From Rhizobium sp. G21 (GTDB taxonomy: Bacteria; Pseudomonadota; Alphaproteobacteria; Rhizobiales; Rhizobiaceae), in contig NZ_JACFXW010000001.1 in the NCBI RefSeq assembly GCF_014158035.1, positions 3,388,001 through 3,452,000 on the forward strand: a DNA stretch of 64,000 nucleotides, given 5' to 3'. A program made the translations under genes and the position numbers. Position 1 is the first letter of the stretch. Every line of letters begins with the position of its first letter. The notes beneath the pieces are model-generated. The model was not told the origin of the DNA. It saw only the letters and a list, made by a program, of their open reading frames with translations, and ran no database searches. This document shows positions 1 to 10,793 of the stretch, in pieces.

Positions 1-699
1 ATAGCTCCAGAGTTTCAGGGGAACCGACGAAAAGGAGACGATGCCTTCGAGACCGAGACGCCAGAGCGCCAGAGGCTTCCATTTCGAACTGCCGGCGGCG
101 CGAGCGGGCCTGACATAATCGACGGTGGCCTGACGATAGCCAAGCCAGGCGAACAGGCCCTTCATGAAACGGGCGCGTTCGGGCAGTGCGCCGAGCGCGT
201 CGACCACGCGGCGGTCCATCAGCCTGAAATCGCCGGCGTCGGCGGGGATGTCGATGTCGCTCAGCCGGCCGATGGTCTTGTAGAACAGGCTCGACGTCCA
301 GCGCTTGAGCATTGCGTCGGAGCTGCGATCGGCGCGGCGGGCGAGAACGACGTCGAAACCTTCGCGCCACTTCTCGACCATGACCGGGATCAGGCCCGGC
401 GGGTCTTGCAGGTCGACATCCATGGGGATGACGGCGCGGCCCGAACAGAAGGCGAGGGCGGCCGTGAGCGCCGCCTCCTTGCCGAAATTGCGCGAGAGGT
501 CGACGACCTTGATGCGGGGATCACGAGCGCGGGCGAGGGTGAGAATGTCCAGCGTCGCGTCGCGGCTGCCGTCATTGACGAAAACGATCTCGTAATCGGC
601 GGTGACGCTTTCGAGGATGGGGGTCACGGTCTGGAGGAAGAGGACCAGCATGTCCTCTTCATTATAGACCGGCACGGCGATGCTGAGTTCGACCGTCAT
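1..699 (-). CDS. Glycosyltransferase family 2 (DPM1/GtrB-like), 3' end outside window
   Basis: The translated minus strand begins MTVELSIAVPVYNEEDMLV, the typical GT-A start of family 2 glycosyltransferases. Later it has FVNDGSRD, RNFGKEAALTAAL and PMDVDLQDPP, the nucleotide-sugar and metal-binding signature (DxD-like DVDLQD). The segment AGDFRLMDRRVVDAL is characteristic of the polyprenyl-phosphate glycosyltransferase branch (GtrB, YkcC, ArnC-like). These enzymes load a sugar on undecaprenyl phosphate at the inner membrane, and their C-terminal membrane helices would lie beyond base 1. The ATG at 699 follows GGAGG at a good distance. The 233 codons seen are all open. The sugar and substrate cannot be told. 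Confidence 0.85.
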   Translation of the reverse strand, partial: MTVELSIAVPVYNEEDMLVLFLQTVTPILESVTADYEIVFVNDGSRDATLDILTLARARDPRIKVVDLSRNFGKEAALTAALAFCSGRAVIPMDVDLQDPPGLIPVMVEKWREGFDVVLARRADRSSDAMLKRWTSSLFYKTIGRLSDIDIPADAGDFRLMDRRVVDALGALPERARFMKGLFAWLGYRQATVDYVRPARAAGSSKWKPLALWRLGLEGIVSFSSVPLKLWSY

Positions 700-761
700 A
701 GTCCCTCCGATGTCGCGGGCGATGAGACGGTTGTAGCGCCGAGGCCCTAAGCTTCGGTAAA

Positions 762-1393
762 TCAGGCCTGCCGGTCGCGACCGGCGGAGCGGATGGCGGT
801 CGAGCTCAGCCGGGAGCGCGGGCCATGGATGAAGGTCCAGGCGGGGGCGGAGAGGCTGCCGAGGGTGCTCGCGTCATGCTCGTCGACGCGGGCATAGTCG
901 AAGGTCTTGGCCATGACGGAGGAGAGGAAAGCGAGCGTGGCGCCGGGCCGATCGATGACGGCGATGGGGAAGGTCATGGCGATCTTGCGCCAGTTCTGCC
1001 AGCGGTGGAAATCGCGGAGATTGTCGGCGCCCATGATCCAGACGAAGCGGACGGCGGGATTGCGCGCCTTCACCCGCGCCAGCACCTCGGCCGTATAGCT
1101 CGAATTCAGGCTCTTCTCGAAGGCGGTGACGCGGATGCGGGGGTCATGCGCCATGGCTTCGGAGAGGTCGAGGCGTTCGGCGAGCGGCGCGAGGACCCGG
1201 CGGGATTTGAGCGGATTGCCGGGGTGACCATCCACCAGAGCTGGTCGAGGCCGAGTCGCCGCAGCGCGATGTCGGCCACGAGCTGGTGTCCCTGATGCGG
1301 CGGATTGAAGGATCCGCCGAACAGGCCCACCAGCATGCCGGGCTCGACATGCGGCATGATCAGATGACGTCGTCCGATCTCTTCCGCATCCAC
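762..1393 (-). CDS. nadD: Nicotinate-nucleotide adenylyltransferase, frameshifted
   Basis: NadD transfers AMP from ATP to nicotinate mononucleotide in NAD synthesis. The N-terminal part has the nucleotidyltransferase signature [14 protein letters not shown] and [10 protein letters not shown]. The C-terminal part, in another frame, resumes with [17 protein letters not shown] and has the family motifs [16 protein letters not shown] and SSTAIRS. The two halves join if one C is restored in a CCCC run near 1217-1220, and the total length is one base short of a multiple of three. NadD is normally essential, so a sequencing error is more likely than a true null. The start may also be at 1357. It lies 5 bp after proA, as part of the obgE-proB-proA-nadD run. 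Confidence 0.88.
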
Positions 1394-1398
1394 AGGCG

Positions 1399-2668
1399 TC
1401 AGAGCCTGATCTGGCCGCTGCCGCGGACGCGATATTTGAACGAGGTCAGCTGCTCGACGCCGACGGGACCGCGCGCATGCATCTTGCCGGTGGCGATGCC
1501 GATTTCCGCGCCCATGCCGAATTCGCCGCCATCGGCGAATTGCGTCGAGGCGTTGTGCAGCAGGATGGCGGAATCGATCTCGTTGAAGAAACGCGCCACG
1601 GCGTCTGCGTCTTCCGAAATGATCGCCTCGGTGTGGTGCGAGGAGTAGCGGTTGATATGCGCGATCGCGCCGCCGACGCCGTCGACCACGGCGACCGAAA
1701 TGATCGCGTCGAGATATTCGGTTGACCAGTCCTCGTCGGTGGCCGGCTTGAAGGCCGGGAAGACCTTGAGCACGGTCGCCGAGGCGCGGATCTCGCAGCC
1801 GGCATGGGTCAGCGCTTCGAGGATCGGCATCAGATGCGTGCCGAGGGCGGCGCTGTCGACCAGAAGCGTTTCGGCCGAGCCGCAGACGCCGGTGCGGCGG
1901 AGCTTGGAATTGACGACCAGGTTCTTGGCCATCTCCACATCCGACGTCGCGTCGACATAGATGTGGTTGACGCCTTCGAGATGGGCGAAGACCGGCACTC
2001 GGGCTTCAGACTGGACGCGGGCGACCAGAGATTTGCCGCCGCGCGGCACGATCACGTCGATCGCGCCATTGAGGCCCGACAGCATTTCGCCGACAGCGGC
2101 GCGGTCGGCGATCGGCACATATTGGATCGCATGTTCGGGCAGGCCGGCGGATTTCAGGCCCGCGACCAGGCAGGCATGGATGGCCGAGGAGGAATGAATG
2201 GAGTCCGAGCCGCCGCGCAGGATCACGGCGTTGCCGGCCTTGAGGCACAGCGCGCCGGCGTCGGCGGTCACATTGGGACGGCTCTCATAGATGACGCCGA
2301 TGACGCCGAGCGGCGTGCGGACGCGCTCGATATGCAGGCCGTTCGGCCGGTCCCATTCGGCGATGACGTCGCCGACCGGGTCGGGGAGCGCCGCGATCTC
2401 GCGAATGCCCTGGGCGATGGCGTCGATGCGGGCGTCGTTGAGCAGCAGGCGGTCGACAAAGGACTCGGCCATGCCGTTTGCCTGGGCGGCGTCGAGATCG
2501 AGCGCGTTCGCGGCGAGGATGTCGGCCTTCTGCGCGAGGATCGCGTCAGCCATGGCGAGAAGGGCTTCGTTCTTGGCTGGCGAAGGCACGATCGACAATG
2601 GCTGGCTGGCGGCGCGGGCGCGGGCGCCGATTTCCAGCATCAGTGTCTTGATATCGTCCTTGGCCATG

Positions 2669-2676
<8 letters not shown>
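1399..2676 (-). CDS. proA: Gamma-glutamyl phosphate reductase
   Basis: The 425-residue protein has the usual length for ProA, which reduces gamma-glutamyl phosphate to glutamate semialdehyde with NADPH in proline synthesis. Visible family segments are [53 protein letters not shown] and the catalytic-cysteine region [14 protein letters not shown]. The ATG lies inside the end of proB (8-bp overlap), so the two are probably translationally coupled. No frameshift is seen. Confidence 0.97.
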
Positions 2677-4994
<2,318 letters not shown>

Positions 4995-5020
4995 CTAAGC
5001 CGGAAAGGTCAAAGAATATC

Positions 5021-5878
5021 ATGAAAGTCGTCAGCTTTAACATCCAATATGGTTTCGGTCTCGACGGCGTCTGCGACCTCGACCGCATCGCCGAGGTCGT
5101 GCGGGACGCCGACATCATCGGCTTCCAGGAAGTGACCCGCAATCTACCGAAAAACGCCTTTCTCGACATGCCGGCGCGGCTCATGGAGCTGCTTTCCGAC
5201 TTTCACCAGGCCTTTGGTCCCGGCGCTGACGTCGATTATCGCCCCGTCGGCGCCGCCGGGGCGCCGAGCGGACGGCTGCAATTCGGCAATATGGTGCTGT
5301 CGCGCTACCCGATCCTGTCGCTGCGCAACCTGCTTCTGCCGCGCAGCCGCACCTATGGCGAGCTCAATCTGCAGCGGGCGGCGCTCGAAGCCTTGATCGA
5401 CGCGCCCGGCGGGCCGATACGCATCTATTCCACCCATCTCGATCATCGTGATCCCGACGAGCGCATCCGCCAAATTGCTTATCTCAAAGACAGCGCTGTG
5501 CTTCACGGCGTCGAAGGGGGCGGGGTTACGGGCGGCGGCGAATTCGGCTTCCCGGATCTGCCGCATACCGACGATTACCTGATCCTCGGCGATTTCAACA
5601 TGATGCCGGAAACGCCTGACTATATCGCCATGGCGGGCCGCATCGATCCCTATTACGGCCGCACGCCGCGGGCGACGACGCCGGTAGACTCGCTTGCCTT
5701 TCTCGGCGCGCGCCAGCCGGACGATTACTCCTGGGAAGAGCCCGGCAAGCCCGAAGTGCGGCAATATCTCGACTATATCTTCGCGAGCGCCACGCTGACG
5801 CCGCGGCTCAAGCGCGGTTGGACCGACATGGCCTGCATCGCCTCCGACCACAAGCCGGTCTGGCTGGAGATGGACTGA
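5021..5878 (+). CDS. Endonuclease/exonuclease/phosphatase family protein
   Basis: The protein (285 residues from the chosen ATG) has the EEP fold motifs: MKVVSFNIQYGFG, IIGFQEVTRN (metal-binding Glu), YSTHLDHRD, LGDFNMMPETPDY (catalytic Asp-Asn) and CIASDHKPVWLEMD (terminal Asp-His). Members hydrolyse phosphodiesters in nucleic acids, sphingomyelin or inositol phosphates, and the substrate is not evident here. An upstream ATG at 4979 would add 14 poorly conserved residues, so 5021 is preferred because EEP proteins begin directly with the first strand. It is the only plus-strand gene in the housekeeping block and is closed by a strong terminator. Confidence 0.85.
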   Translation: MKVVSFNIQYGFGLDGVCDLDRIAEVVRDADIIGFQEVTRNLPKNAFLDMPARLMELLSDFHQAFGPGADVDYRPVGAAGAPSGRLQFGNMVLSRYPILSLRNLLLPRSRTYGELNLQRAALEALIDAPGGPIRIYSTHLDHRDPDERIRQIAYLKDSAVLHGVEGGGVTGGGEFGFPDLPHTDDYLILGDFNMMPETPDYIAMAGRIDPYYGRTPRATTPVDSLAFLGARQPDDYSWEEPGKPEVRQYLDYIFASATLTPRLKRGWTDMACIASDHKPVWLEMD

Positions 5879-5900
5879 ACCGCGCGCATGAGTTTGGAAA

Positions 5901-5936
5901 GGCCCGGAAGAGACGATCTTCCGGGCCTTCCTTTTT
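5901..5936 (+). terminator. Rho-independent terminator of the EEP gene
   Basis: A perfect 11-bp stem (5901-5911 with 5917-5927) and a 5-nt loop is followed by a T-rich tail. It lies between convergent genes and ends at the stop of the minus-strand GNAT gene, so it may act in both directions. Confidence 0.85.
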
Positions 5937-6598
5937 CAGTGCGGCATGTAGCCGCCGAAGGTGACCTCGGTCAGGATGGTCCGGACCATCGCTGAGCGTC
6001 CTTCCGAATAGAGCTCGGAAACGCCGGTGACGTCGAAGCCCAGCTTTCCCTGGATTCTCAGCGAGGCCGGGTTGTCGGCCATCGCCTGGGAATAAAGGGT
6101 TTCGCCCATATGGGTGGCGAAGAAGCGCGCGAGTACCGCGTTGACCGCTTCCGTCATCAAGCCGCGGCCCCAATGCTCCTCGGCCAGCCAATAGCCGAGA
6201 TGCCAGCCCCTGCGGCCCGACGTCTCGGTCCATTCGATCGAGACGACGCCGATCAGCCGGTCGTCGACATTGCCATTGGCGGCTTTCGCGCCCGGCGACA
6301 GGATCGCGCCGATGCCGCCTTGGGTGATGCCGAAGCTCCAGCCGCCCTTCGGCCCCGCCGCCAGCCAGTCCTCGGCGTCCTCCAGGTGATAGGGCTGGGT
6401 AACGCGGGCCAGCATCTTGGCGACGCGGTAATTGTCGAGACCCGCGCGGATGGCCGGCGCATCGGTCGCGTTGAGCGGACGAAGCGTCAGCCGTCCCGTC
6501 CGGATCAGCGGCTGGTCGCCGAGATCGGGGCAGGCGGGGTTGGTGCGGGGCGGCAGGGGACGGGTGCCGAGCAGGAGATCATGGACGAGCGCGTTCAT
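5936..6598 (-). CDS. GNAT-family N-acetyltransferase (RimJ/RimL type), second of a pair
   Basis: The 220-residue protein has the RimJ/RimL-like pattern: IRTGRLTLRPLNATDAPAI at the start of the domain, GYWLAEEHWGRGLMTEAVNAVL (acetyl-CoA loop region) and NPASLRIQGKLGFDV near the end. Such enzymes acetylate alpha-amino groups of ribosomal proteins or small molecules; the substrate is unknown. Its ATG overlaps the stop of the preceding GNAT gene by 4 bp (ATGA), so the pair is translationally coupled. An open frame extends further upstream, but that part is only the other GNAT gene read out of frame. Confidence 0.85.
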   Translation of the reverse strand: MNALVHDLLLGTRPLPPRTNPACPDLGDQPLIRTGRLTLRPLNATDAPAIRAGLDNYRVAKMLARVTQPYHLEDAEDWLAAGPKGGWSFGITQGGIGAILSPGAKAANGNVDDRLIGVVSIEWTETSGRRGWHLGYWLAEEHWGRGLMTEAVNAVLARFFATHMGETLYSQAMADNPASLRIQGKLGFDVTGVSELYSEGRSAMVRTILTEVTFGGYMPH

Positions 6599-7227
6599 CT
6601 CGCCCCTCCCCAATGCCGGAGCGAATCCCAGGTCTTGCGATCGAGACGGAACCATTCCACCGCGACCCGCCCGCCGAGAGCCAGGGACGAGGCCATGCCC
6701 GTGCCCTGGAACTGGAAGCCGCATTTCTGCAGCACCCGGCGGGATGCGGTGTTCATCACCCGGCAGCGGCCGTCGATATAGTCGGCGCCGAAGGTGTGGA
6801 AGCCGTGGTCGATCAGGGTCTGCGCGGCTTCCGTCGCCAGGCCCCGGTTCCAATAGGGCTCGCCGAGCCAGTAACCGATCTCGAGACCTCGGCCGCCATC
6901 CGTCTCCTCGAGCGCGCAGCCGCCGAGAAAGGCGCGGTTGTCGGTTCGGGTGACGGCGTACACGCATTTGCCCATCGCGCCGGAGGCAACACGGGCGATG
7001 AAGTTCGCGGCGTCGGCCACCGTATAGGGATGCGGCATGCGGGAGAGTTTGGAGGCGACGTTGATGTTGTTGGCGAGATGGGCAATTGCGTGGGCGTCGG
7101 CCGTTTCGGGCGCGCGGAGCGTCAGACGCTCGCTATGCAATTGCGGACTTAACAACAACTCCTGCGGCAAGGGCCGCGCGTCGCTGGGAAAACCACTTTG
7201 GCTTTCCTTCAAGATTGGGCTTTGCAT
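6595..7227 (-). CDS. GNAT-family N-acetyltransferase (RimJ/RimL type), first of a pair
   Basis: The 210-residue protein shares its architecture with the next gene: LHSERLTLRAPETADAHAI, GYWLGEPYWNRGLATEAAQ and NTASRRVLQKCGFQFQG. The pair probably arose by tandem duplication. Start 7227 is chosen because AAGGAGG lies 5 nt before it; an upstream ATG at 7245 has no such site. It follows rpmA on the same strand but a strong hairpin lies between them. Such GNAT pairs beside rpmA and obgE are usual in rhizobial genomes; their substrate is not known from sequence. Confidence 0.85.
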   Translation of the reverse strand: MQSPILKESQSGFPSDARPLPQELLLSPQLHSERLTLRAPETADAHAIAHLANNINVASKLSRMPHPYTVADAANFIARVASGAMGKCVYAVTRTDNRAFLGGCALEETDGGRGLEIGYWLGEPYWNRGLATEAAQTLIDHGFHTFGADYIDGRCRVMNTASRRVLQKCGFQFQGTGMASSLALGGRVAVEWFRLDRKTWDSLRHWGGAR

Positions 7228-7250
7228 GACAACCTCCTTGGTCAAATGCG

Positions 7251-7284
7251 AAAAGGGAAGATGGATTTCCCCATCTTCCCTTTT
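7251..7284 (-). terminator. Terminator after rplU-rpmA
   Basis: A perfect 14-bp inverted repeat (7251-7264 with 7271-7284) with a 6-nt loop. On the minus strand its descending arm ends in TTTT. It lies between rpmA and the GNAT pair, so it probably ends or attenuates the ribosomal-protein transcript. Confidence 0.75.
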
Positions 7285-7356
7285 GAACCCTGGAGGTTTT
7301 GCAACCTGAAGCGCCAGCCGGGCCGATGAGGCGCCGGCTGTTTAGAGAGCTCCGGC

Positions 7357-7629
7357 TTACTCTGCTGCTGCGGCCGTTTTCGGCATGACGGATACGTAGA
7401 CGCGGCCATTGGCCTTCGTACGGTAGTCCACATTGCCTTCCACGAGCGCGAAAATGGTGTGATCCTTGCCGAGGCCGACATTGGCGCCCGGATGCCACTG
7501 CGTACCGCGCTGACGCACGATAATGTTGCCGGCAATGACGTTTTCGCCGCCGAACTTTTTCACGCCGAGGCGCTTGGAATTGGAATCGCGGCCGTTACGC
7601 GAGGAGCCGCCAGCTTTTTTGTGTGCCAT
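7357..7629 (-). CDS. rpmA: 50S ribosomal protein L27
   Basis: The 90-residue protein begins [20 protein letters not shown] and contains [14 protein letters not shown] and GKDHTIFAL, the L27 signature. L27 lies at the peptidyl-transferase centre of the large subunit. It follows rplU by 30 bp, the standard bacterial pair, with an AGGAG site before the ATG. Confidence 0.98.
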   Translation of the reverse strand: MAHKKAGGSSRNGRDSNSKRLGVKKFGGENVIAGNIIVRQRGTQWHPGANVGLGKDHTIFALVEGNVDYRTKANGRVYVSVMPKTAAAAE

Positions 7630-7659
7630 GTTAGTTCTCCTTGGTCCTCTTTAACCCGA

Positions 7660-7971
7660 TCAAGCCGCGATCGCGACGATGCGCACCTTGGTGAAGGCCT
7701 GGCGATGGCCCTTCTTGCGCTTGGAATTCTGACGGCGGCGCTTCACGAAAGCGATGGTCTTGCGCGAACGGCCCTGCTCGACGATTTCCGCGGTCACCAC
7801 GGCGCCGGCCACGAAGGGCGCGCCGATCTTGGCGCCGGCGCCTTCGCCGACGACGAGGACTTCGGTGAATTCGATCTGAGCGCCGGCTTCGCCTTCGAGC
7901 TTTTCGACGGCGATGACGTCGTTGGCGGAAACCTGGTACTGCTTACCGCCGGTCTTGATGACTGCGAACAT
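7660..7971 (-). CDS. rplU: 50S ribosomal protein L21
   Basis: The 103-residue protein begins [20 protein letters not shown] and ends with [20 protein letters not shown], the typical basic tail of L21. The frame is open upstream to 8097, but conservation starts at the ATG at 7971, preceded by AAAGGAAA. The upstream region to 8235 holds no gene and would contain the promoter and leader of the rplU operon. The tRNA-Ser gene fragment lies divergently beyond it. Confidence 0.97.
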   Translation of the reverse strand: MFAVIKTGGKQYQVSANDVIAVEKLEGEAGAQIEFTEVLVVGEGAGAKIGAPFVAGAVVTAEIVEQGRSRKTIAFVKRRRQNSKRKKGHRQAFTKVRIVAIAA

Positions 7972-8235
7972 TATTTTTCCTTTCATGTTCTTTGTACGCG
8001 CATCGGGAAAAGTTCTCGCGAACGCCGCCCGTGCGGTCTTTTTGTCAGTCGGTTGCGTGTGGCGGAAATCCGCCGGTGTCGACCCGCCTTTCGGCAAAGC
8101 CTATTTCAGGCCGAGGATAGAGCTATCCGCAGCATTCGTGACCTGCGTGTACGCGAGGCCCCTCATGTGTCAAGGCAAGGCGCGGGGACAAAAGCGAAAA
8201 AGGCCGAATTTCTCTCTTGCGCGCGCCAATCTTCC

Positions 8236-8345
8236 TCGCTATATCCGCGCCACGCTTCGCCCCTGAGCCCTCGACCAGCTCTCCACCCGGGCGAAAGCGG
8301 ACTGCGGAGAGGTGGTAGAGTGGTCGATTGCACCGCACTCGAAAT
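8236..8345 (+). repeat. Left attachment repeat: upstream region plus 5' half of tRNA-Ser
   Basis: This 110-bp segment matches 27999-28108 base for base as far as I can align by eye. The first 70 bp correspond to DNA upstream of tRNA-Ser. From 8306 it is the tRNA 5' half (acceptor 5' strand, D-arm, anticodon 5' strand and loop) and it stops just after the anticodon loop. Beyond 8345 the sequence no longer continues as a tRNA. I read it as the left end of an island integrated in the anticodon loop; it is the chromosome's original tRNA promoter and 5' half, now without a 3' half. Confidence 0.88.
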
Positions 8346-8759
8346 CTGCCCTGGATCGGTCGCGGTCGTGATCTTCAATATTTGATTTCTCACACATAAT
8401 CGTTCATTTTCAAGCGCTTTTTGCGGAGCTTCCTGATCATGGGATGCTTTCGACAGAAAAACGCCACAGTAGCGGCACGATACCGCTGATCTCTCAGTAT
8501 CCAGTTGCAATGAGTTCGTATAGGCTCCGTCGTCGTTCTCCAATGTTGGCAGACCGTTGGTCAGCGCATAAAGGCCGTCAGTCTTCCGGCTTAGCGAGTC
8601 CAAAGATATGTCGATCGGTGGTCTCTCCTATATCGGGAATGATGGTTACGGCTCGGTAAAGACAGCCAAACTGGCCGGGACGGGCCAGCCCCGGGCGTTG
8701 CCGTGAATAATAGGACGAGGGCCACAGTGGCGAGCCTTGAAAACTCGCCACTAGCCTCG
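8346..8759. other. Gene-poor left end of the island
   Basis: No convincing coding region is seen in these 414 bp. Open frames here cross the attachment repeat and resemble nothing I recognise. The only clear structure is the hairpin just after rtcB (8714-8761). The rest is probably the attachment flank of the island. Confidence 0.5.
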
Positions 8760-8761
8760 TC
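8714..8761 (-). terminator. Long hairpin at the end of rtcB
   Basis: An inner perfect 9-bp stem (8726-8734 with 8744-8752) is extended by an outer 7-bp stem (8714-8720 with 8755-8761) that reaches the rtcB stop codon. There is no clear U-run, so it may be a 3'-protecting structure or a weak terminator of the rsr-RNA-rtcB transcript. Confidence 0.45.
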
Positions 8762-10184
8762 ACTTCTCTCGGTTCTTCTTCCTTCTCCACGGCGCGTCCT
8801 TCTGCCAGTCGCCGGCCATGATGCAGCCATAGGGGATGACCTCGTCGACGATTTCGGCAAGGCCGTAATGGTCGATCTGGGCTCGGACATTGGCGGCGTT
8901 CTTGTAGGCGCTCGGCAATTCCGACACGTCGGGCGCATTAGAGAAGAACCTGACATCCAGCCCCGCGGTTTCCTTGGCCAGGATCGCGGCAATGTTGTTC
9001 GGGCTCAAGCCGCGACTGTCGGCGCCATATTCGGCCCCGAGGCGACGGATATGGCCGGTGCGTGAGAAGTTTCGGCCCGCGCCATGCGGCGAAAATCCGA
9101 GTCCGTTGACTGCGTTTGACCCGCGCGCGATCAGGATCGGCTCCCCCATATTGAGCGGAATGAGCGTCAGATCGGTTGCATCCTCCGCCCAGCCGTCGAA
9201 GGCCGGCGTCGCACCCTTGCCGTGATAGAACAGGCCGTCCGACTTCCGGAACACGAAGTTATGCTCGTTCCAGAACCTGTCCGCGATCTTGGCCGACAGT
9301 TTCTCCGCCGCCATATTGTGGATGGCCAGATGGTTCTCCTTGGTCCATTGACGGATCGTCTGAAGAGCTGCCCAGTAGAATTCGCCGTCCTCGCTGTCGG
9401 CCGGGATCCAGGCATTGTCCTTCAACGTTTCAGGCGAAAGCTCCGTGCGATAGCGATTGGCGACCCGCATGCCGTTGTCGTAGAGCCGCGCGCCCGGTGC
9501 TCGGGAGCCGTGATGGGTCACCAGCGCCGTCTCCCCTGTGGACTTCATCTGGCCAACATAAGCAAAGTGGTTGCCATCGCCCTGTGTGGCGAAATGCTCA
9601 ATGCCCGCGCTGACGACGTCTTTCAGGAACGGATTGTTCTGAAAGGCTGTCAGCGTCTGTTCGGACGGCTTGATCTGCGCGCCGCGCGGACGCCCGCCCG
9701 GGCCGAAATGCGTCACCGCATGAACCGCGTCGAGCAGGTCTTTCGGAGCAATGCCCGGAAAGATGGAGATCGCCATGGAGCAGCAGATATCGGCCGAATG
9801 CATGCCCGGATGGATATGCTCGGAGGCCACCACGCCGCCGACCGGGATCGAGCCGACCGGACCCGCAGGACAAGCGTCCGGCATGATGGCGGCAGCGCGG
9901 ATGCCCGGCGTGCGCACGAGCGCGCGCATGGTGGCGTTGACCTTTTCGATATTGTCGCGCTCGAACTCGTCCTCGGCGCGAATGTTCATGTGGATTTCGA
10001 CGTGGTTTTCCGACCGCAGCGGCAGCGTCGGGGCCGGCGCGAAGCGTCGGGCGGCGTCAAGCGCATCCGCCATCGAACCACCCTGCGCCAAGACCGTGTT
10101 GGCCGCCTCGAGCGCGGGTCGAAACCACTTGCCCTGGCTCATGCCGGCGTTGATCAAATCCTGTCCGCTTACTATCTCAATCAT
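8760..10184 (-). CDS. rtcB: RtcB-family RNA ligase
   Basis: RtcB joins RNA ends carrying 2',3'-cyclic or 3'-phosphate to 5'-OH ends using GTP and Mn2+. Visible ligands are Asp and Cys in HSADICCSM (around residue 131), His in QGDGNHF, His in VTHHGSR and the guanylated His in SPHGAGR (around residue 365). The GSIPVGGV region replaces the usual GSVIPTKGA, so this is a divergent branch rather than the E. coli type. Start 10184 gives a protein beginning MIEIVSGQDLINAG. An earlier ATG at 10229 is less likely because it abuts the 3' strand of the last Y-like RNA, but it cannot be excluded. No rtcA cyclase is present. It is the last gene of the rsr unit. Confidence 0.93.
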   Translation of the reverse strand: MIEIVSGQDLINAGMSQGKWFRPALEAANTVLAQGGSMADALDAARRFAPAPTLPLRSENHVEIHMNIRAEDEFERDNIEKVNATMRALVRTPGIRAAAIMPDACPAGPVGSIPVGGVVASEHIHPGMHSADICCSMAISIFPGIAPKDLLDAVHAVTHFGPGGRPRGAQIKPSEQTLTAFQNNPFLKDVVSAGIEHFATQGDGNHFAYVGQMKSTGETALVTHHGSRAPGARLYDNGMRVANRYRTELSPETLKDNAWIPADSEDGEFYWAALQTIRQWTKENHLAIHNMAAEKLSAKIADRFWNEHNFVFRKSDGLFYHGKGATPAFDGWAEDATDLTLIPLNMGEPILIARGSNAVNGLGFSPHGAGRNFSRTGHIRRLGAEYGADSRGLSPNNIAAILAKETAGLDVRFFSNAPDVSELPSAYKNAANVRAQIDHYGLAEIVDEVIPYGCIMAGDWQKDAPWRRKKNREK

Positions 10185-10233
10185 CTTCTTTTCTGCTTTT
10201 GCAGTCCTTATCAAAATGTTTTGCGTCATCCGG

Positions 10234-10374
10234 CCCCGGCGACGACTGTTGGCAAGACGTTTTCTGAGCTACGAGGTTCGTGACCGGACCCGGGATGCTT
10301 TGAACATCCGACCTCTCCCTTCGAAACTGAAGAGAGCGCTCTTTCCGTGTAGTCCTGCCGGCATTCGCCGGGGG
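10234..10374 (-). ncRNA. Y-RNA / permuted tRNA-like RNA 5 (rtcB-proximal)
   Basis: The terminal stem pairs CCCCGGCGA (10373-10365) with TCGCCGGGG (10242-10234), 9 bp. Inside, reading 5' to 3', are the conserved ATGCCGGCAGGACTACA, a long variable-arm-like hairpin (CTCTC...GAGAG), a perfect T-arm (GGATG, 7-nt loop TTCAAAG, CATCC), a weak acceptor-like hairpin and the D-arm remnant GTAGCTCAG. This order is a circularly permuted tRNA with the Y stem replacing the anticodon arm. The 3' strand ends 5 bp before the upstream candidate start of rtcB. Confidence 0.78.
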
Positions 10375-10382
10375 TATTCAAG

Positions 10383-10525
10383 GCCCCGACGACGAGGCGG
10401 GACAAGACTCGACCTACGCCACATGCTCGCCGAAGCGACCATGGGATGATTTGAACATCCGGCCTCCTTGCCCGTTCGTTCGGGCAAGGCGCGCTACCTG
10501 TAGTCCTGTCGGCATTCGCCGAGGC
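10383..10525 (-). ncRNA. Y-RNA / permuted tRNA-like RNA 4
   Basis: The terminal stem pairs GCCTCGGCGA (10525-10516) with TCGTCGGGGC (10392-10383), 10 bp with two G-U pairs. Inside are ATGCCGACAGGACTACA, a perfect 9-bp variable-arm-like hairpin (CCTTGCCCG / CGGGCAAGG, AACGAA loop), a perfect T-arm (GGATG, loop TTCAAAT, CATCC) and an acceptor-like hairpin closed by a UUCG tetraloop (TCGC-TTCG-GCGA). The D-arm is degenerate. An 8-nt spacer separates it from RNA 5. Confidence 0.78.
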
Positions 10526-10533
10526 GTATTCTA

Positions 10534-10663
10534 GCAGCGGCGACGAGAATGGACGAAACCGGATGGTCCCGCTCGTGCCAGAAAGCGTATGCCCAGGAGG
10601 AGTCGAACCTGCCAGACCATCCGAGTGTTGGAGGCTGTAGTTCCGCCTAGCATTCGCCGCTGC
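10534..10663 (-). ncRNA. Y-RNA / permuted tRNA-like RNA 3 (degenerate tRNA part)
   Basis: The terminal stem is a perfect 10 bp: GCAGCGGCGA (10663-10654) with TCGCCGCTGC (10543-10534). The conserved ATGCTAGGCGGAACTACA follows. The central part differs from the others: a perfect 9-bp stem CGGATGGTC (10623-10615) / GACCATCCG (10568-10560) encloses a T-arm-like hairpin with loop TTCGACT and one mismatch in its stem. No good D-arm is seen. Either this unit has a distinct fold or it has lost tRNA mimicry while keeping the Ro-type stem. Confidence 0.72.
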
Positions 10664-10672
10664 AATTCAGTC

Positions 10673-10784
10673 CATGGCGACGAGGTGTTCGAGAAACGTC
10701 ATTGCTCTACCCGCTGAGCTACAGGGAAAACCCTGGCGGGATTCGAACCCGCGACCCATGTAGTTCCGCTTAGCATTCGCCATG
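10673..10784 (-). ncRNA. Y-RNA / permuted tRNA-like RNA 2 (best tRNA mimic)
   Basis: The terminal stem pairs CATGGCGA (10784-10777) with TCGCCATG (10680-10673), 8 bp perfect. Inside are ATGCTAAGCGGAACTACA, a perfect canonical T-arm (10752-10736, GCGGG-TTCGAAT-CCCGC), an acceptor-like hairpin CAGGG-TTTT-CCCTG (10735-10722) and a canonical D-arm GTAGCTCAGCGGGTAGAGC. It has no long variable arm. The acceptor stem is closed by a tetraloop, so T-arm precedes D-arm: a permuted tRNA. A tRNA finder would probably call this a broken tRNA or miss it. Confidence 0.85.
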
Positions 10785-10793
10785 CATCATCTT

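Noticed and set aside
8306..8345. Possible second tRNA-Ser gene
   Set aside because: Only the 5' half is present; after the anticodon loop the sequence diverges with no T-arm or 3' acceptor strand.
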